From the NCBI GenBank assembly GCA_016235455.1, contig JACRKZ010000008.1, positions 1 to 64,000 on the forward strand: a stretch of DNA of 64,000 nt, in the 5' to 3' direction. Of the stretch, positions 45,714 through 54,878 are shown piece by piece (the stretch's first letter is position 1; every line of letters starts with the position of its first letter). This stretch comes from Armatimonadota bacterium (lineage in GTDB: Bacteria > Armatimonadota > UBA10988). Position numbers and translations under genes: made by a program. Below the pieces are notes generated by a model, which saw nothing but the letters and a program-made list of their open reading frames with translations, searched no databases and was not told the DNA's origin.

Positions 45714-46703
45714 CTACTCGACGATGTCGTCGTAGAACGTCACGATATCGCCCCGCACCTCGGCCTCGTTGTACTCCATGGCCGCGCGCGGATGCTGGTT
45801 CAGCATGCCGGTCAGCAGGTACGGCAGGTCGAAGCCCCAGCGCAGCTTGGCGCGGAGCGGCTCAATGGTGTCTTGCACGCACCGCAACACCGGCCGCAGA
45901 TCGAACTTGGGGTTGTGCAGGAAGGCCAGCAGCAGCTCCATCTGGCAGTTGCCCGCGCCACGACCCAGACCGGCGAACGTCGCGTCGATCATGTCGCAAC
46001 CCCAGACAATGGCCTCGATGGTGTTGGCGAAACCCAGGTTGAGGTTGTTGTGGGCGTGGATGCCCACTTTCTTGCCCTTGGGGTCGCAGACCGCGCGGTA
46101 GCGCTTCACATAGTCGTGGATCTGCTCGGAGTAGAGCGAACCGAAGCTGTCCACCAAGTAGATAGCGCCGACATCGCTCTGGGCCAGCAACGCCAGGCCC
46201 TCGTCCAACTCGCGCTCGGGCACGGTGGACACCGCCATGACATTGACGGTGGTCTCATAGCCCTTGTCCGCCGCGTCCTTGATCATGTCCAGCGCGGTGG
46301 GGATCTGGTGGATATAGCAGGCCACACGGATCAGATCGAGCACACTGTGGTCACACGGCAGCACGTCCGTGTGGTAGTCGCAGCGCTCGGCATCGCACAT
46401 CACCGACAGCTTGAGCGGCGTGTCGTTCTCGCCCACGATGCGGCGCATGTCCTCTTCACGACAGAACTTCCAGTCGCCGGCGCTGCCGGGCGCAAAGATG
46501 CGCTGGCTGGCCTTGTAGCCCAGCTCCATATAGTCCACGCCACTGTCGACGCAGGCCTGATAGACGGCCTTCACCTGCTCGTCGGCAAAGCCATGGTTGT
46601 TCATCAGTCCGCCGTCGCGGATTGTACAGTCAAGGACCTTGATCGATTCTCGGTATCCCACCCAGTCCCTGCCTCCCTGATGGGCCGCGTCATCCACCGC
46701 CAT
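45714..46703 (-). CDS. DRE-TIM metallolyase-type aldolase (HMGL-like)
   Basis: A 329-residue TIM-barrel aldolase or acyltransferase-type enzyme. The DRE motif appears as LDCTIRDGG, YMELGYKAS lies in the barrel, and the metal-binding HAHNNLNLGFANT is intact, as in 4-hydroxy-2-oxovalerate aldolase and HMG-CoA lyase. The substrate is unclear; Cys-rich loop VMCDAERCDYHTDVLPCDHS is unusual. GGAAG precedes ATG 46703. It is divergent from the hydroxypyruvate isomerase gene, so both may serve one sugar-acid pathway (inference). Confidence 0.8.
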   Translation of the reverse strand: MAVDDAAHQGGRDWVGYRESIKVLDCTIRDGGLMNNHGFADEQVKAVYQACVDSGVDYMELGYKASQRIFAPGSAGDWKFCREEDMRRIVGENDTPLKLSVMCDAERCDYHTDVLPCDHSVLDLIRVACYIHQIPTALDMIKDAADKGYETTVNVMAVSTVPERELDEGLALLAQSDVGAIYLVDSFGSLYSEQIHDYVKRYRAVCDPKGKKVGIHAHNNLNLGFANTIEAIVWGCDMIDATFAGLGRGAGNCQMELLLAFLHNPKFDLRPVLRCVQDTIEPLRAKLRWGFDLPYLLTGMLNQHPRAAMEYNEAEVRGDIVTFYDDIVE

Positions 46704-46844
46704 CGTTATATCTTCCTTTTCTTCCGCCTAGTGTGCCCCTCTGCCGCCGGGGCGTCCAGGCATTGTACTCCCGAGAGTCAACCCTATCTGGCGAGGAGTC
46801 AGCCCCCGCGCGGCGAACGCCCGCGGCGAAGGTAGAGAGTATCG

Positions 46845-47885
46845 ATGGCAGTGAACCAGTCGTTTGTCTACAACATGCTCCACGACGACGCCTTGGGGGT
46901 CGAGCGGCTGCTGGCGGCCGCCGCCGAGATCGGCTACAAGGCGGTCGAGTTCTGGGGGCGCGATAGCGTGCCGTTCGACGAGTTGGTCAAGCTGGCGCCC
47001 AAGCACGGCCTGCGCGTGGCCACCATGGTCGGCGGCGGCGGCTTCAACGACCCCAAGAACCACGACCAACTCGAGGTCGACGTCAAGGCGGCCATCGATA
47101 TTGCCGCGGACAACGACATCCCCGGCCTCATCGTGCTCAGCGGCAACTGCGGCGGCATGGACAAGTGGACCGGCCTGCGCAACTGCGCCGCGGGCCTGCG
47201 CCGGCTGGCGCCCTACGCCGAGGCCAAGGGCGTCAACCTCAACATGGAACTGCTCAACTCCAAGGTCGACCACGCCGACTACATGTGCGACGAGACCCTG
47301 TGGGCGGTGACCCTGTGCGATCTGGTCGCCTCGCCGCGGGTCAAGATCCTGTACGACATCTACCACATGCAGATCATGGAGGGCGACCTCTGCCGCACCA
47401 TTGGCCGCTACGGCAGCTACATGGGCCACTACCACACCGCCGGCAACCCTGGCCGCCGCGATATGGACGAGACCCAGGAGATCAACTACAAGGCCGTCAT
47501 GGCCGCCGTGGACGCCAGCGGCTACGAGCTGTACGTCGGCCACGAGTTCCGGCCCAAGGGCAGCGACGCGACGACAGGGGCACGACCCTTACTCCGGTCG
47601 TGGCAGAAGGGCGGCGTCCCAGTGCCAGCCGAAGCAGGGCTGCGAGGTGGCAGATCAGGAACTCCAGGTCACCCGTGGATCTCCTGCCCCGTCGGCCCAT
47701 CCTCACCCTCGCGCGCCAGTTCCAGCAGGCGTGAGATCACGGTGTCTACGGACTCCGGCGCCTCGGGCGCCAGGTCGGTGCGTACCGAGCCGGGATTGAA
47801 GGTGTTGACGCGGATGCCCAGCGGCGCCAGCTCTTGGGCCATGACGCGGGTCAGCGCGTCGAGCGCGGACTTGGAGACGCTGTAG
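46845..47885 (+). CDS. hyi: Hydroxypyruvate isomerase family protein with aberrant C-terminus
   Basis: Residues 1-243 are a TIM-barrel sugar isomerase: AIEIGYKAVEFWG-like start, GLIVLSGN, NLNMELLNSKVDHADYMCDETLW and LYDIYHMQIMEGD, plus GHYHTAGNPGR and ELYVGHEFRPKG. Hydroxypyruvate isomerases convert hydroxypyruvate to tartronate semialdehyde. After FRPKGSDA (about 47574) the expected last ~12 residues (normally ending in a CDV-like tail) are replaced by unrelated sequence that runs 217 bp into the opposing SDR gene, in no way protein-like. The 3' end therefore looks lost to a small insertion or rearrangement. Possibly still active. Confidence 0.78.
   Translation: MAVNQSFVYNMLHDDALGVERLLAAAAEIGYKAVEFWGRDSVPFDELVKLAPKHGLRVATMVGGGGFNDPKNHDQLEVDVKAAIDIAADNDIPGLIVLSGNCGGMDKWTGLRNCAAGLRRLAPYAEAKGVNLNMELLNSKVDHADYMCDETLWAVTLCDLVASPRVKILYDIYHMQIMEGDLCRTIGRYGSYMGHYHTAGNPGRRDMDETQEINYKAVMAAVDASGYELYVGHEFRPKGSDATTGARPLLRSWQKGGVPVPAEAGLRGGRSGTPGHPWISCPVGPSSPSRASSSRREITVSTDSGASGARSVRTEPGLKVLTRMPSGASSWAMTRVSASSADLETL
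47581..47602. repeat. Small hairpin at the broken end of hyi
   Basis: CACGACC (47581-47587) and GGTCGTG (47596-47602) pair around an 8-nt loop, exactly where homology of the isomerase ends. The 94 bp up to the SDR stop have no gene and may be a dispersed repeat unit. Confidence 0.4.
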
Positions 47886-48340
47886 GCGCCGTGCAGCGGC
47901 GCAGACTTCTGGGCGGAAGTCACGTTGACCACATGGGAGCCGCGTCGCGCCGCGAGCAGCGGCACCAGCGCACGGGTCATGAGGTACGCGCCCCGCAGAT
48001 TGACCGCCATCACGCGGTCGAACTCGTCCACCGGCAGTTCGTGCAACGGCCAGCGCGGATGACCCGTGCCGGCGCAGTTGAACAGCAGGTCGACGCGGCC
48101 GGCGACTTCGTCAAGGAAGGCCCGCACGCGGTCGACGTCGGGCTCGAAGCTGACATCCGCGCACAGCGGATGGGCCTCACCGCCGGCACTGACGATGGTG
48201 TTGGCCACCTCGCGCAGGACCTCGCGGCGACGCGCCACCAGGATGACGGTCGCGCGCTCCTGGCCCCAGGCCAGCGCCGCGGCCCGGCCGATGCCGCTGC
48301 TGGCGCCGGTCACCACGAGCACCTTGCCGCGCAGGCTCAT
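47669..48340 (-). CDS. Short-chain dehydrogenase/reductase
   Basis: A 223-residue classical SDR: cofactor motif TGASSGIGRA, NCAG (NNAG site), and catalytic S...Y-x3-K in TSAQKSAPLHGAYSVSKSA. The basic residue in VARRREV favours NADP(H). Substrate unknown. It follows the VanW-like gene by 5 bp, so they probably share an operon, though the functions are not obviously linked. Confidence 0.9.
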   Translation of the reverse strand: MSLRGKVLVVTGASSGIGRAAALAWGQERATVILVARRREVLREVANTIVSAGGEAHPLCADVSFEPDVDRVRAFLDEVAGRVDLLFNCAGTGHPRWPLHELPVDEFDRVMAVNLRGAYLMTRALVPLLAARRGSHVVNVTSAQKSAPLHGAYSVSKSALDALTRVMAQELAPLGIRVNTFNPGSVRTDLAPEAPESVDTVISRLLELAREGEDGPTGQEIHG

Positions 48341-48345
48341 CGCCG

Positions 48346-49680
48346 CTACTCCGCGTCGTCGGTCTTCCAGTCGTAATGACTGTTGCCGATGTGCTCCTTG
48401 TTCGTGGTGTCGCCACGAGTCACCAGGCGGTAGAGCTTGGCGTCGATCTTGGTGTCGCTGATGACCGTCTTCTCCACCTGCAGGCTGATCTTGCGGCCCG
48501 GCACCGTCTTGCCGTACAGCGTGCAGGTCAGCTCCTTGCCATAGAGCGAGTAGCGCACAAACACCGGGGCGCCGGAGTTGTTCCTGAACTTCATGTCGAA
48601 CTGGCCCCAGGCCACCGTGGCGTCGCGCCCGATGGGCAAGTAGCGCACCGGTCGGCTGTGGGTGCGGTAGGTCACGATCTCCAGCCCGGCGAACAGCGCG
48701 GCGTTGAAGAGCGTGCCGGTGACCTGGCTGACGCCGCCACCCAGGCCCTCGACGATCTTGCCGTTCTCGAAGATGTGCGCCACACGGAAGCCACGCGCCG
48801 CGGTGCGTTCGCCGACGGCTTCGTTCATGGAAAAGGTGATGCCGGCGGGGATCAGCACACCGTCGATGGCCGATGAGGCCAGTTTGACGTTGTGCGTGCG
48901 GTCAACTTCGCCAGGGTTGAGGTTGGTGGTGTAGCGCGCCAGCCGCCCGGTGATGCCCGCGAAGGTGGTAGCCGGCACCGTCTGCGGCGTCTTGGTCACC
49001 ACGACCTGCACGCGCATGGTGGCGGCATCCTTGGCCAGCGCGGCAGCCACCTTGGCGGCCGTGGCGGCGGCGTCGAGCTCGCGCTTCATCTCGCCCGGAT
49101 CCACGCGCACCGTCTCGCCGTCGTCGATGATGCCGGCGTTGCGCCCACCAAAGCTGAACTCCGGCTTGAGCGTGACCAGGTAGGCCGTCAACTCAGGCTG
49201 CTTGACCTTCAGCCGTAGCGGCACCCAGGCGTCGCCCTTGGTCGCGGCCAGCAGCATGGCGTCGAGGTCGAGTTCCACCGACAGGTCCTGCCGCGTGCGC
49301 ACCACGCTCTTCACGCTGTCGGTCAGCGTGACCTCCACATCCAGCTTGGGCAGCAGATCGTTGACCAGCTTGTCGCGCGCGGCCGCCACGGTCAGGCCCG
49401 ACACGTCAACGTCGGACACCTTGACCGTGCCCAGCTTGGTGTCCGGCGACAGCGCCGGCGGCGCCGGCGGTGTCGTGGGCGGGGTGGTGGGCGGCGGCGT
49501 CGTGGGAGTCGACGACGGCGGCGTGGCCGGCTTGGTCGGGTCGGGTGCCTCGCTGGGTTTGGGCGGGGTGGCCTTGCCGGGCGCCGGAGCCGGGGCCGGG
49601 GCCGGCGCCGAGTCGGCGGCACGAACCATGGTGGCCAGTCCGAGCAGCAGGAATAGGACAGCAGTCTTGCGCACGTTCAT
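48346..49680 (-). CDS. VanW/YoaR-family secreted protein
   Basis: A 444-residue protein: a signal peptide (KTAVLFLLLGLATMVRA), a long Pro/Thr/Ala linker (APAPAPAP..., PTTPPPTTPPTTPP), a peptidoglycan-binding-4-type domain (~85-200) and the VanW domain (GRLARYTTNLNPGEVDRTHNVKLASSAIDG, VGERTAARGFRVAHIFENGKIVEGLGGGVSQVTGTLFNAAL, DATVAWG). VanW proteins occur near cell-wall genes; the activity is not established. A -10-like TATGAT (49689-49694, minus strand) lies 8 nt before ATG 49680. Confidence 0.85.
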   Translation of the reverse strand: MNVRKTAVLFLLLGLATMVRAADSAPAPAPAPAPGKATPPKPSEAPDPTKPATPPSSTPTTPPPTTPPTTPPAPPALSPDTKLGTVKVSDVDVSGLTVAAARDKLVNDLLPKLDVEVTLTDSVKSVVRTRQDLSVELDLDAMLLAATKGDAWVPLRLKVKQPELTAYLVTLKPEFSFGGRNAGIIDDGETVRVDPGEMKRELDAAATAAKVAAALAKDAATMRVQVVVTKTPQTVPATTFAGITGRLARYTTNLNPGEVDRTHNVKLASSAIDGVLIPAGITFSMNEAVGERTAARGFRVAHIFENGKIVEGLGGGVSQVTGTLFNAALFAGLEIVTYRTHSRPVRYLPIGRDATVAWGQFDMKFRNNSGAPVFVRYSLYGKELTCTLYGKTVPGRKISLQVEKTVISDTKIDAKLYRLVTRGDTTNKEHIGNSHYDWKTDDAE

Positions 49681-49688
49681 GATTAGGA

Positions 49689-49694
49689 ATCATA
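49689..49694 (-). promoter_or_regulatory. Candidate -10 box of the VanW gene
   Basis: On the minus strand TATGAT is 8 nt before ATG 49680 with no ribosome site between. No good -35 is seen. It resembles the leaderless pattern found upstream of four other genes here. Confidence 0.35.
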
Positions 49695-49771
49695 CAACCA
49701 ACACGCGTGCTGGGTAGTCTCTTTTGTAGCGCGGACGCGCCGATCCATCGCGGCGTGCCGGGAGGCCGATC

Positions 49772-50923
49772 ATGTTGAGAGCGAGTTGCTGTCTGAGCCT
49801 GGTGATCCTGGCCACGCTGACCGGCGCGGCCGAACGGCCCACCGGCCGGCTGGCCTACCTGAAGGACGGTGCCGCCTGGGTGCAGGCGCTCGGCTCGCGC
49901 ACCGTCCGCCTGCCGGCCTCCGAAGGCGCGGTGTGGGTGTCCATGTCGCCCACCGACGGCACTTGCCTCTACACGCAGCCGGCCGCCGAAGACACCATGA
50001 CCGTCGTCGTCAGTCGCCCGCCCTATGCCGTCGCCAAGCCGCTGTTGCCCGCCAAGGGCTCCTATGGTCAGCCCGTATGGACGGCCAACGGACTGCGCGC
50101 CTACCTGGCTGCCGGCGACGCAGCCCTGGCCTATGAGCCGGCGCTCGACCAGGCGATCCTCGTGGCCGCGGCGCCGCTGACCCTCTCCGCCGACGGTGAA
50201 CAGGCAGCCTGGCGCACCGACAAGGCCATCCGCCTGCGCAACACCGGCACCGGCGCCGAGCGCGACCTGTTCGGCATTGGCCGGCCGGAGGCGCTGTTCG
50301 CCTCACTGCGCAGCGCGCGCTACCCCAAGCGCCTGGCCGACCTGACCAAGAGCATCGACGCCGACCTGTGGCACGATGCGAGCAACTGGCAGCTCACCTC
50401 GCCTGCGCTCATGCCCGACGGCAAGCGCCTGTTCTTCGCCACCAACGCCGGCACTAGCGCCGGCGCCGCGGGCAACTGCACCTGGTGCCTGTTCGCCGCC
50501 GACACGGCCGACGGCAAGCTCGCCCCGCTCAGCGGCGTCGGCGCGCAGTATGGCCGCGTGCCTCACTGGCTGGCCGTCTCGCCCGATAGCCGCTATCTGG
50601 CCTACCTCGACTCCTATCACGACTCGGCTCTGAGCAACCCCTGCGGCCTGCACCTCACCGACCTGCTCACCCAGGCCGACCGCGAACTGCTCTGGGCCGG
50701 ACACGACACGGAGAAGGAAGCCTGCGTCAGCGACGAAGCCTGCTGGTCGCCCGACAGCCGTTTCGTGGCGGTATCGGTGGCGTGGTATGAGCCGCGCAAG
50801 CTCATCGAGGCGGAGGCGACCGAGATCCCCGCCGGTCTGTTCAACCTGCTCGTCTACGACGTGGCGACGGGGCGCGCGGTCCTGACGGTGCCTGGCGGGC
50901 GTCAGCCGAGTTGGGGTAAGTAG
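49772..50923 (+). CDS. Secreted beta-propeller (TolB/WD40-like) protein
   Basis: A 383-residue protein with a signal peptide (LRASCCLSLVILATLTGAA). Repeated blades such as VWVSMSPTDGTCLYT, PALMPDGKRLFFAT, LAVSPDSRYLAYLD and ACWSPDSRFVAVSV are typical of TolB-type propellers. Four Cys in the second half (NCTWC, KEACVSDEAC) may form disulfides in the periplasm. No TolB-operon partners are present. GGGAGG precedes ATG 49772. Likely a binding protein. Confidence 0.72.
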   Translation: MLRASCCLSLVILATLTGAAERPTGRLAYLKDGAAWVQALGSRTVRLPASEGAVWVSMSPTDGTCLYTQPAAEDTMTVVVSRPPYAVAKPLLPAKGSYGQPVWTANGLRAYLAAGDAALAYEPALDQAILVAAAPLTLSADGEQAAWRTDKAIRLRNTGTGAERDLFGIGRPEALFASLRSARYPKRLADLTKSIDADLWHDASNWQLTSPALMPDGKRLFFATNAGTSAGAAGNCTWCLFAADTADGKLAPLSGVGAQYGRVPHWLAVSPDSRYLAYLDSYHDSALSNPCGLHLTDLLTQADRELLWAGHDTEKEACVSDEACWSPDSRFVAVSVAWYEPRKLIEAEATEIPAGLFNLLVYDVATGRAVLTVPGGRQPSWGK

Positions 50924-50940
50924 CCCGACCGGTGTAGAAT
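50911..50940 (+). promoter_or_regulatory. Candidate promoter of the PBP2 gene
   Basis: TTGGGG (50911-50916) and TAGAAT (50935-50940) are 18 nt apart, partly inside the end of the propeller gene; the -10 matches five of six consensus bases. Confidence 0.4.
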
Positions 50941-50958
50941 CACCCCTCGGAGCACCCC

Positions 50959-52911
50959 TTGGCCTTCGCCTCACCGCCAGTGCCGGTCAACCTGGACCAG
51001 GCCGAGCCGTCGCCGCATCTGGCGCGCGCTTGGGCCTTGCGGGTGATCACGCTGCTGCTGCTCGGCGGGCTTTTTGGCCGTTTGTGGGTGTTGCAGATCG
51101 TGCGCGGCGGGGAGGCCGAGCGGCTCGCGGCGCGGAACCGGGTGCGGCTGGAGCCCACCGTGGCGCCACGCGGCGCCATCTTCGATGGCCGTGGCCAGTT
51201 GCTGGCCACCAACCGGCTCAGCCACCGCATCGCACTGGTCGACCTGAGCGGCGCCCGCGAGGACCGGCGCGCGCGCACTACCTGGATGATCAACGCCGCC
51301 TCGCCGCGCGCGGCCGCCAGCGTCGACATGCCCATGCCCACGGTGGATGAGCAACTGGCCCTGCTGGCCCGGCTGCTGCGACTGACGCCCGACGATGTCG
51401 GCCTGATCCGCACCGAGCTGGCCAGCCGCACGCGGCCGCGGTTCGCGCCGGTCACCGTCATCGACGACGCCGACGCCAAGGCGCTGACGCTGGTGCAGGA
51501 ACGGCTCTGGCAACTGCCGTCGGTGGTCATCGATCCCGTGCCGGCGCGCCGCTATCCCGCCGGCCGGCTCGCCGCCCACGTGGTCGGCTATGTGGGCAGC
51601 ATCTCGCCCAAGGAACTCGATGCGCGCCGCGCTGAGGAGCAGGCCGCCATCGACGCGCTGCGCCTGCGCATCGACAACGCGCGCAACGACCTGCCCAACA
51701 GTCAGCTCAGCCAGCTCGCGGCGCTCAACCGGCAGTTGCAGGTGGCCGAGCGGCTGCGCAACCAGACGGCGCGCACCGTCGGCAAGACCGGCCTGGAGGC
51801 GGCCCACGACACCGAGTTGCAGGGCGAGCCGGGCATCCAGACCTGGCAGGTCAATGCGCGCGGCCTGCCCATCAAGCTGCTCTCCACCTCGCAGGGCGAG
51901 GCCGGCAATGCGCTGTGGCTCAACCTCGACCTGCGCCTGCAGAAGGTTGCCGCGGAGGCCCTGGTCGGCCGACGCGGCTCGGCAGTGGCCATCGACCCGC
52001 GCGACGGCGCGGTCCTGGCCATGGTCAGCAGTCCCGGCTATGACCCCAACGACTTCGTGCCCAAGATCAACAGCGCGCTGTGGCAGAGCATCTTGGACGA
52101 CACGGCGCACCCGATGGAGAACCGTGCGCTGCGCTCAGCCTATCCGCCCGGTTCGACCTTCAAGGGTATCGTCTCCACCGCCGCGGGGTTCAAAGCCGGC
52201 GTCATCAGCGAGCACACCAGCTGCTCGTGCGGCGGTGCGTTGCGCATTGGCGGCCACCTGAAGAAGTGCTGGATGACACACGGCGGCGTCGACCTGCAGA
52301 CCGCCATCGCCCAGTCGTGCGATGTGTTCTTCTACATCGCCGGATTGCGCATGGGCCCGACGCCGATCATCGACATGGCCAAGGGCTTCGGCCTGGGCGA
52401 GCCGACTGGCATCGACCTGCCCGAGGAGCGTGGCGGCAACCTGCCCGACCCCGAGCAGCACAAGCGCCGTTGGCGCCGCGAGTGGTATCCTGGCGACACG
52501 GCCAACCTGGTCATTGGGCAGGGCGATGTCAACTGCACCGCGCTGCACGAGGTGCGGTCACGCGACGGCCAGACCGTGGTCAAGCCGTGGCAGCCGGTGC
52601 GGCGTGGCACGGTGCCCGCGTCGGCCGACGCGCTGCGGCAGATCAAGCAGGGCATGGTGCTGGCCGTGACCCACGGCACCGCGGCGCCCGCGGCCCTGCC
52701 CGGCATCAACGTGGCCGGCAAGACCGGCTCGGCCGAGGTCGGAGGCGACCGCGAGGCGCACGCCTGGTTCTGCTGCTTCGCGCCGGTGGAGAGACCGCGC
52801 GTGGCCGTCGCGGTCATGGTGGAGAACGGCGGGCACGGCAGCGAGGCCGCCGCGCCCATCGCGCGCGCCATGATGAGCACGCTGTTCGAACTCGAAGGGA
52901 AAGCGCCGTGA
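50959..52911 (+). CDS. mrdA: Penicillin-binding protein 2 (elongasome transpeptidase)
   Basis: A 650-residue class B PBP for peptidoglycan cross-linking during cell elongation. One N-terminal membrane helix (VITLLLLGGLFGRLWVLQI) precedes the dimerisation domain (RNRVRLEPTVAPRGAIFDGRG). Catalytic motifs are S399-x-x-K402 (PPGSTFK), SCD (QSCDVFFY) and K588-T-G (GKTGSAE). No rodA or mre genes are in the window. The start is TTG 50959, with GGAG about 8 nt before it. The TPR gene overlaps its stop by 4 bp. Confidence 0.92.
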   Translation: MAFASPPVPVNLDQAEPSPHLARAWALRVITLLLLGGLFGRLWVLQIVRGGEAERLAARNRVRLEPTVAPRGAIFDGRGQLLATNRLSHRIALVDLSGAREDRRARTTWMINAASPRAAASVDMPMPTVDEQLALLARLLRLTPDDVGLIRTELASRTRPRFAPVTVIDDADAKALTLVQERLWQLPSVVIDPVPARRYPAGRLAAHVVGYVGSISPKELDARRAEEQAAIDALRLRIDNARNDLPNSQLSQLAALNRQLQVAERLRNQTARTVGKTGLEAAHDTELQGEPGIQTWQVNARGLPIKLLSTSQGEAGNALWLNLDLRLQKVAAEALVGRRGSAVAIDPRDGAVLAMVSSPGYDPNDFVPKINSALWQSILDDTAHPMENRALRSAYPPGSTFKGIVSTAAGFKAGVISEHTSCSCGGALRIGGHLKKCWMTHGGVDLQTAIAQSCDVFFYIAGLRMGPTPIIDMAKGFGLGEPTGIDLPEERGGNLPDPEQHKRRWRREWYPGDTANLVIGQGDVNCTALHEVRSRDGQTVVKPWQPVRRGTVPASADALRQIKQGMVLAVTHGTAAPAALPGINVAGKTGSAEVGGDREAHAWFCCFAPVERPRVAVAVMVENGGHGSEAAAPIARAMMSTLFELEGKAP

Positions 52912-54059
52912 GCCGAGCCTTCCGCCATGCCCAGTCCGAGTCGTTTGCCGGCCACCACGACGCCGCGGCCAAGCTCTTTGCTCAGGCGCGACGCGATGCG
53001 CCCACGCTGCCGCACCTGGCGCTCCAGGAGGCGTTGGCCGAGGCCCGCGCCGGGCGGCCCGACACCGCGCTGCGCATCCTGCGTCGCGCCGACTGCGCGC
53101 AGCCGCCGTACCGCCTTTTCGAGGGCTGGCTGCAGGCCCGCTGCGGCCAGGTAGAGCAGGGGCTCAGCACATTGGCCGCCCTGGTCGCCGAGCAGCCGGG
53201 CAACCGCGTGGCGGCCACGGCCCTGGCCTACTGCCAGTTGCGCGCCGGGCAGGTGGAGCCCGCGCTGACGCTGTTGGCCGACCACGGCGACAACCTCGAA
53301 CTGCTGAGCTGGGCCTGGGCCGAGCTCGAACGCCAGGCGCCATCGTCCACCGCCGGTGACCTGCCGCCGTTGCCGGCCGGCAGCAACTCGCGCCGCGCGG
53401 CGCGCCGCTGGTTCGCCGCGGGGCAGGCCGCGCTGTTCGGGCACGTGCAGTCAGCCTGGCGCCATGCCCTGCTGGCCAGCCGCTGGGCCGCGCCGTTGCA
53501 CCCGTTGCTCCGTGCGCTGGAGGGGCCCTGGCCCACCGACGCACTGGTCGCCTTCCGCCGCGCCGATGCCACCGGGCACGCCCTGCCGCTGCTTAGCTTC
53601 CACCTGGGCGCCGCGCTGTATGACGCCGGCCACTGGGCGACGGCGCTGGCCATGCTGGAACGCGCTGGGAACGAACTGGAAGCCGAACTGGCTCGGCGCC
53701 TGGATCGTGCCAAGCCCGAGCAGCGCGACGCCGAACGCGCGCTGTTCGAGGCCGGTGAGGAGGCCTGCACCGTGCGGCTCTATCGCGCCGCCGCGCTCAC
53801 CGAGCTGGGCCGATGGGATGAAGCCGAGACCGCTCTGGATGAACTGGCGGCCCTGTCCGACGACGAGGAACCCGGCGAGTCCGGCCGCGTGCATGAGTTC
53901 GCCGTGCCCGAGTGGTTCGTCTGTCGCGGTCGCTGCCGGCTGGCTCGAGGCCGGTTCGACGCCGGTCGGGCCGACCTCGAACGCGCTCTGGTCGCCGATC
54001 CCGCGGTGTTCGCCGCTCGGCTGGCCCGCCTGCGCGCCGCCGGGGCTCAGAACCCGTAG
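52908..54059 (+). CDS. TPR-repeat protein coupled to PBP2
   Basis: A 383-residue cytoplasmic (no signal peptide) tetratricopeptide-type protein: GHHDAAAKLFAQARRDAP, ALAEARAGRPDTALRILRRA, ALYDAGHWATALAMLERAG and RAALTELGRWDEAETALDEL-like units. GTG 52908 overlaps the PBP2 stop (GTGA), so it is translated with PBP2 and may help organise wall synthesis. Its end overlaps the prepilin peptidase gene by 13 bp tail to tail. No other function is visible. Confidence 0.75.
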   Translation: MSRAFRHAQSESFAGHHDAAAKLFAQARRDAPTLPHLALQEALAEARAGRPDTALRILRRADCAQPPYRLFEGWLQARCGQVEQGLSTLAALVAEQPGNRVAATALAYCQLRAGQVEPALTLLADHGDNLELLSWAWAELERQAPSSTAGDLPPLPAGSNSRRAARRWFAAGQAALFGHVQSAWRHALLASRWAAPLHPLLRALEGPWPTDALVAFRRADATGHALPLLSFHLGAALYDAGHWATALAMLERAGNELEAELARRLDRAKPEQRDAERALFEAGEEACTVRLYRAAALTELGRWDEAETALDELAALSDDEEPGESGRVHEFAVPEWFVCRGRCRLARGRFDAGRADLERALVADPAVFAARLARLRAAGAQNP

Positions 54060-54862
54060 AGCGCGGCGATCTGGTAGCCCAGTTCGGGCGCCAGCATGAC
54101 CGCTAGCGCGCCCAAGACGAGGAACGGACCGAAGGGGATGGGGTCACGCCGGCTCATGCGGCCCGACGCCAGCAGCAGTCCGCCGATCACCGCGCCGGCC
54201 ATGATGCTGATCAGGAAGAATGCCGCAAACTGCCGGCCAGGGCCGATGAGCGCCCCGACGCCCGCCGCCAGCAACACATCGCCGCCGCCCATGGCCTCCT
54301 GCCCGAACCACCAGCGGCCCACGCGCACAATGGCCTCGAAGGCCGACCAACCCACCACCGCGCCAAGGAGCGCGAGCTTGAGGCTGGGCAGGCCCGGCGC
54401 CGGTAGCCACGGGAAGGCATGGACCAGGGCTGCGGCGCCCAGGCCCGCGACGAGCAGAGTCTGGTTGAGCGCGTTGGGGATGATCTTGTAGCGCAGGTCG
54501 GTGCCGGTGCCGGCCACCATGGCCGCGGTAGCGACGAAGTAGGCGATGGTGGTCACCGTGGCGCCCCAGCGCCAGAACACGGCCAGGTAGGCCACCCCCA
54601 CCAGCGCCTCCACCCACGAATACTGCATGCTGAGCGCCACGCCGCAGTAGCGGCAGCGGCGACCGGCGAGTAACAGGCTCAGCATCGGGATGAGGTCGCG
54701 CGGCGCCAGCTCGGTGCCACAGCAAAAGCAATGGCTGCCGGGGGAGACAACGGACTTCTCCCTCGGCAGCCGATAGATGAGCACGTTGACGAAGCTGCCG
54801 ACACAGCAACCGAGCAGTAGCGACCCGATGGCCAGGACCACACGCGTCGGCTCGATCGGCAT
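54047..54862 (-). CDS. pilD: Type IV prepilin peptidase/methyltransferase
   Basis: A 271-residue inner-membrane aspartic protease that cleaves and N-methylates prepilins. The cytoplasmic zinc loop has two CxxC pairs (CFCC, CRYC). The catalytic Asp residues are in GTDLRYKIIPN and GGGDVLLAAG. About eight hydrophobic segments. It is 16 bp downstream of pilC, closing the pilus operon. The pseudopilin at 17696 is a likely substrate. Confidence 0.95.
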   Translation of the reverse strand: MPIEPTRVVLAIGSLLLGCCVGSFVNVLIYRLPREKSVVSPGSHCFCCGTELAPRDLIPMLSLLLAGRRCRYCGVALSMQYSWVEALVGVAYLAVFWRWGATVTTIAYFVATAAMVAGTGTDLRYKIIPNALNQTLLVAGLGAAALVHAFPWLPAPGLPSLKLALLGAVVGWSAFEAIVRVGRWWFGQEAMGGGDVLLAAGVGALIGPGRQFAAFFLISIMAGAVIGGLLLASGRMSRRDPIPFGPFLVLGALAVMLAPELGYQIAALYGF

Positions 54863-54878
54863 CCTCTCTTCCCGCGCC

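Noticed and set aside
47575-47885. The last ~100 codons of the hydroxypyruvate isomerase frame as a real domain
   Set aside because: Ser/Arg/Pro-rich, antisense to the conserved SDR C-terminus, and unlike any isomerase tail.
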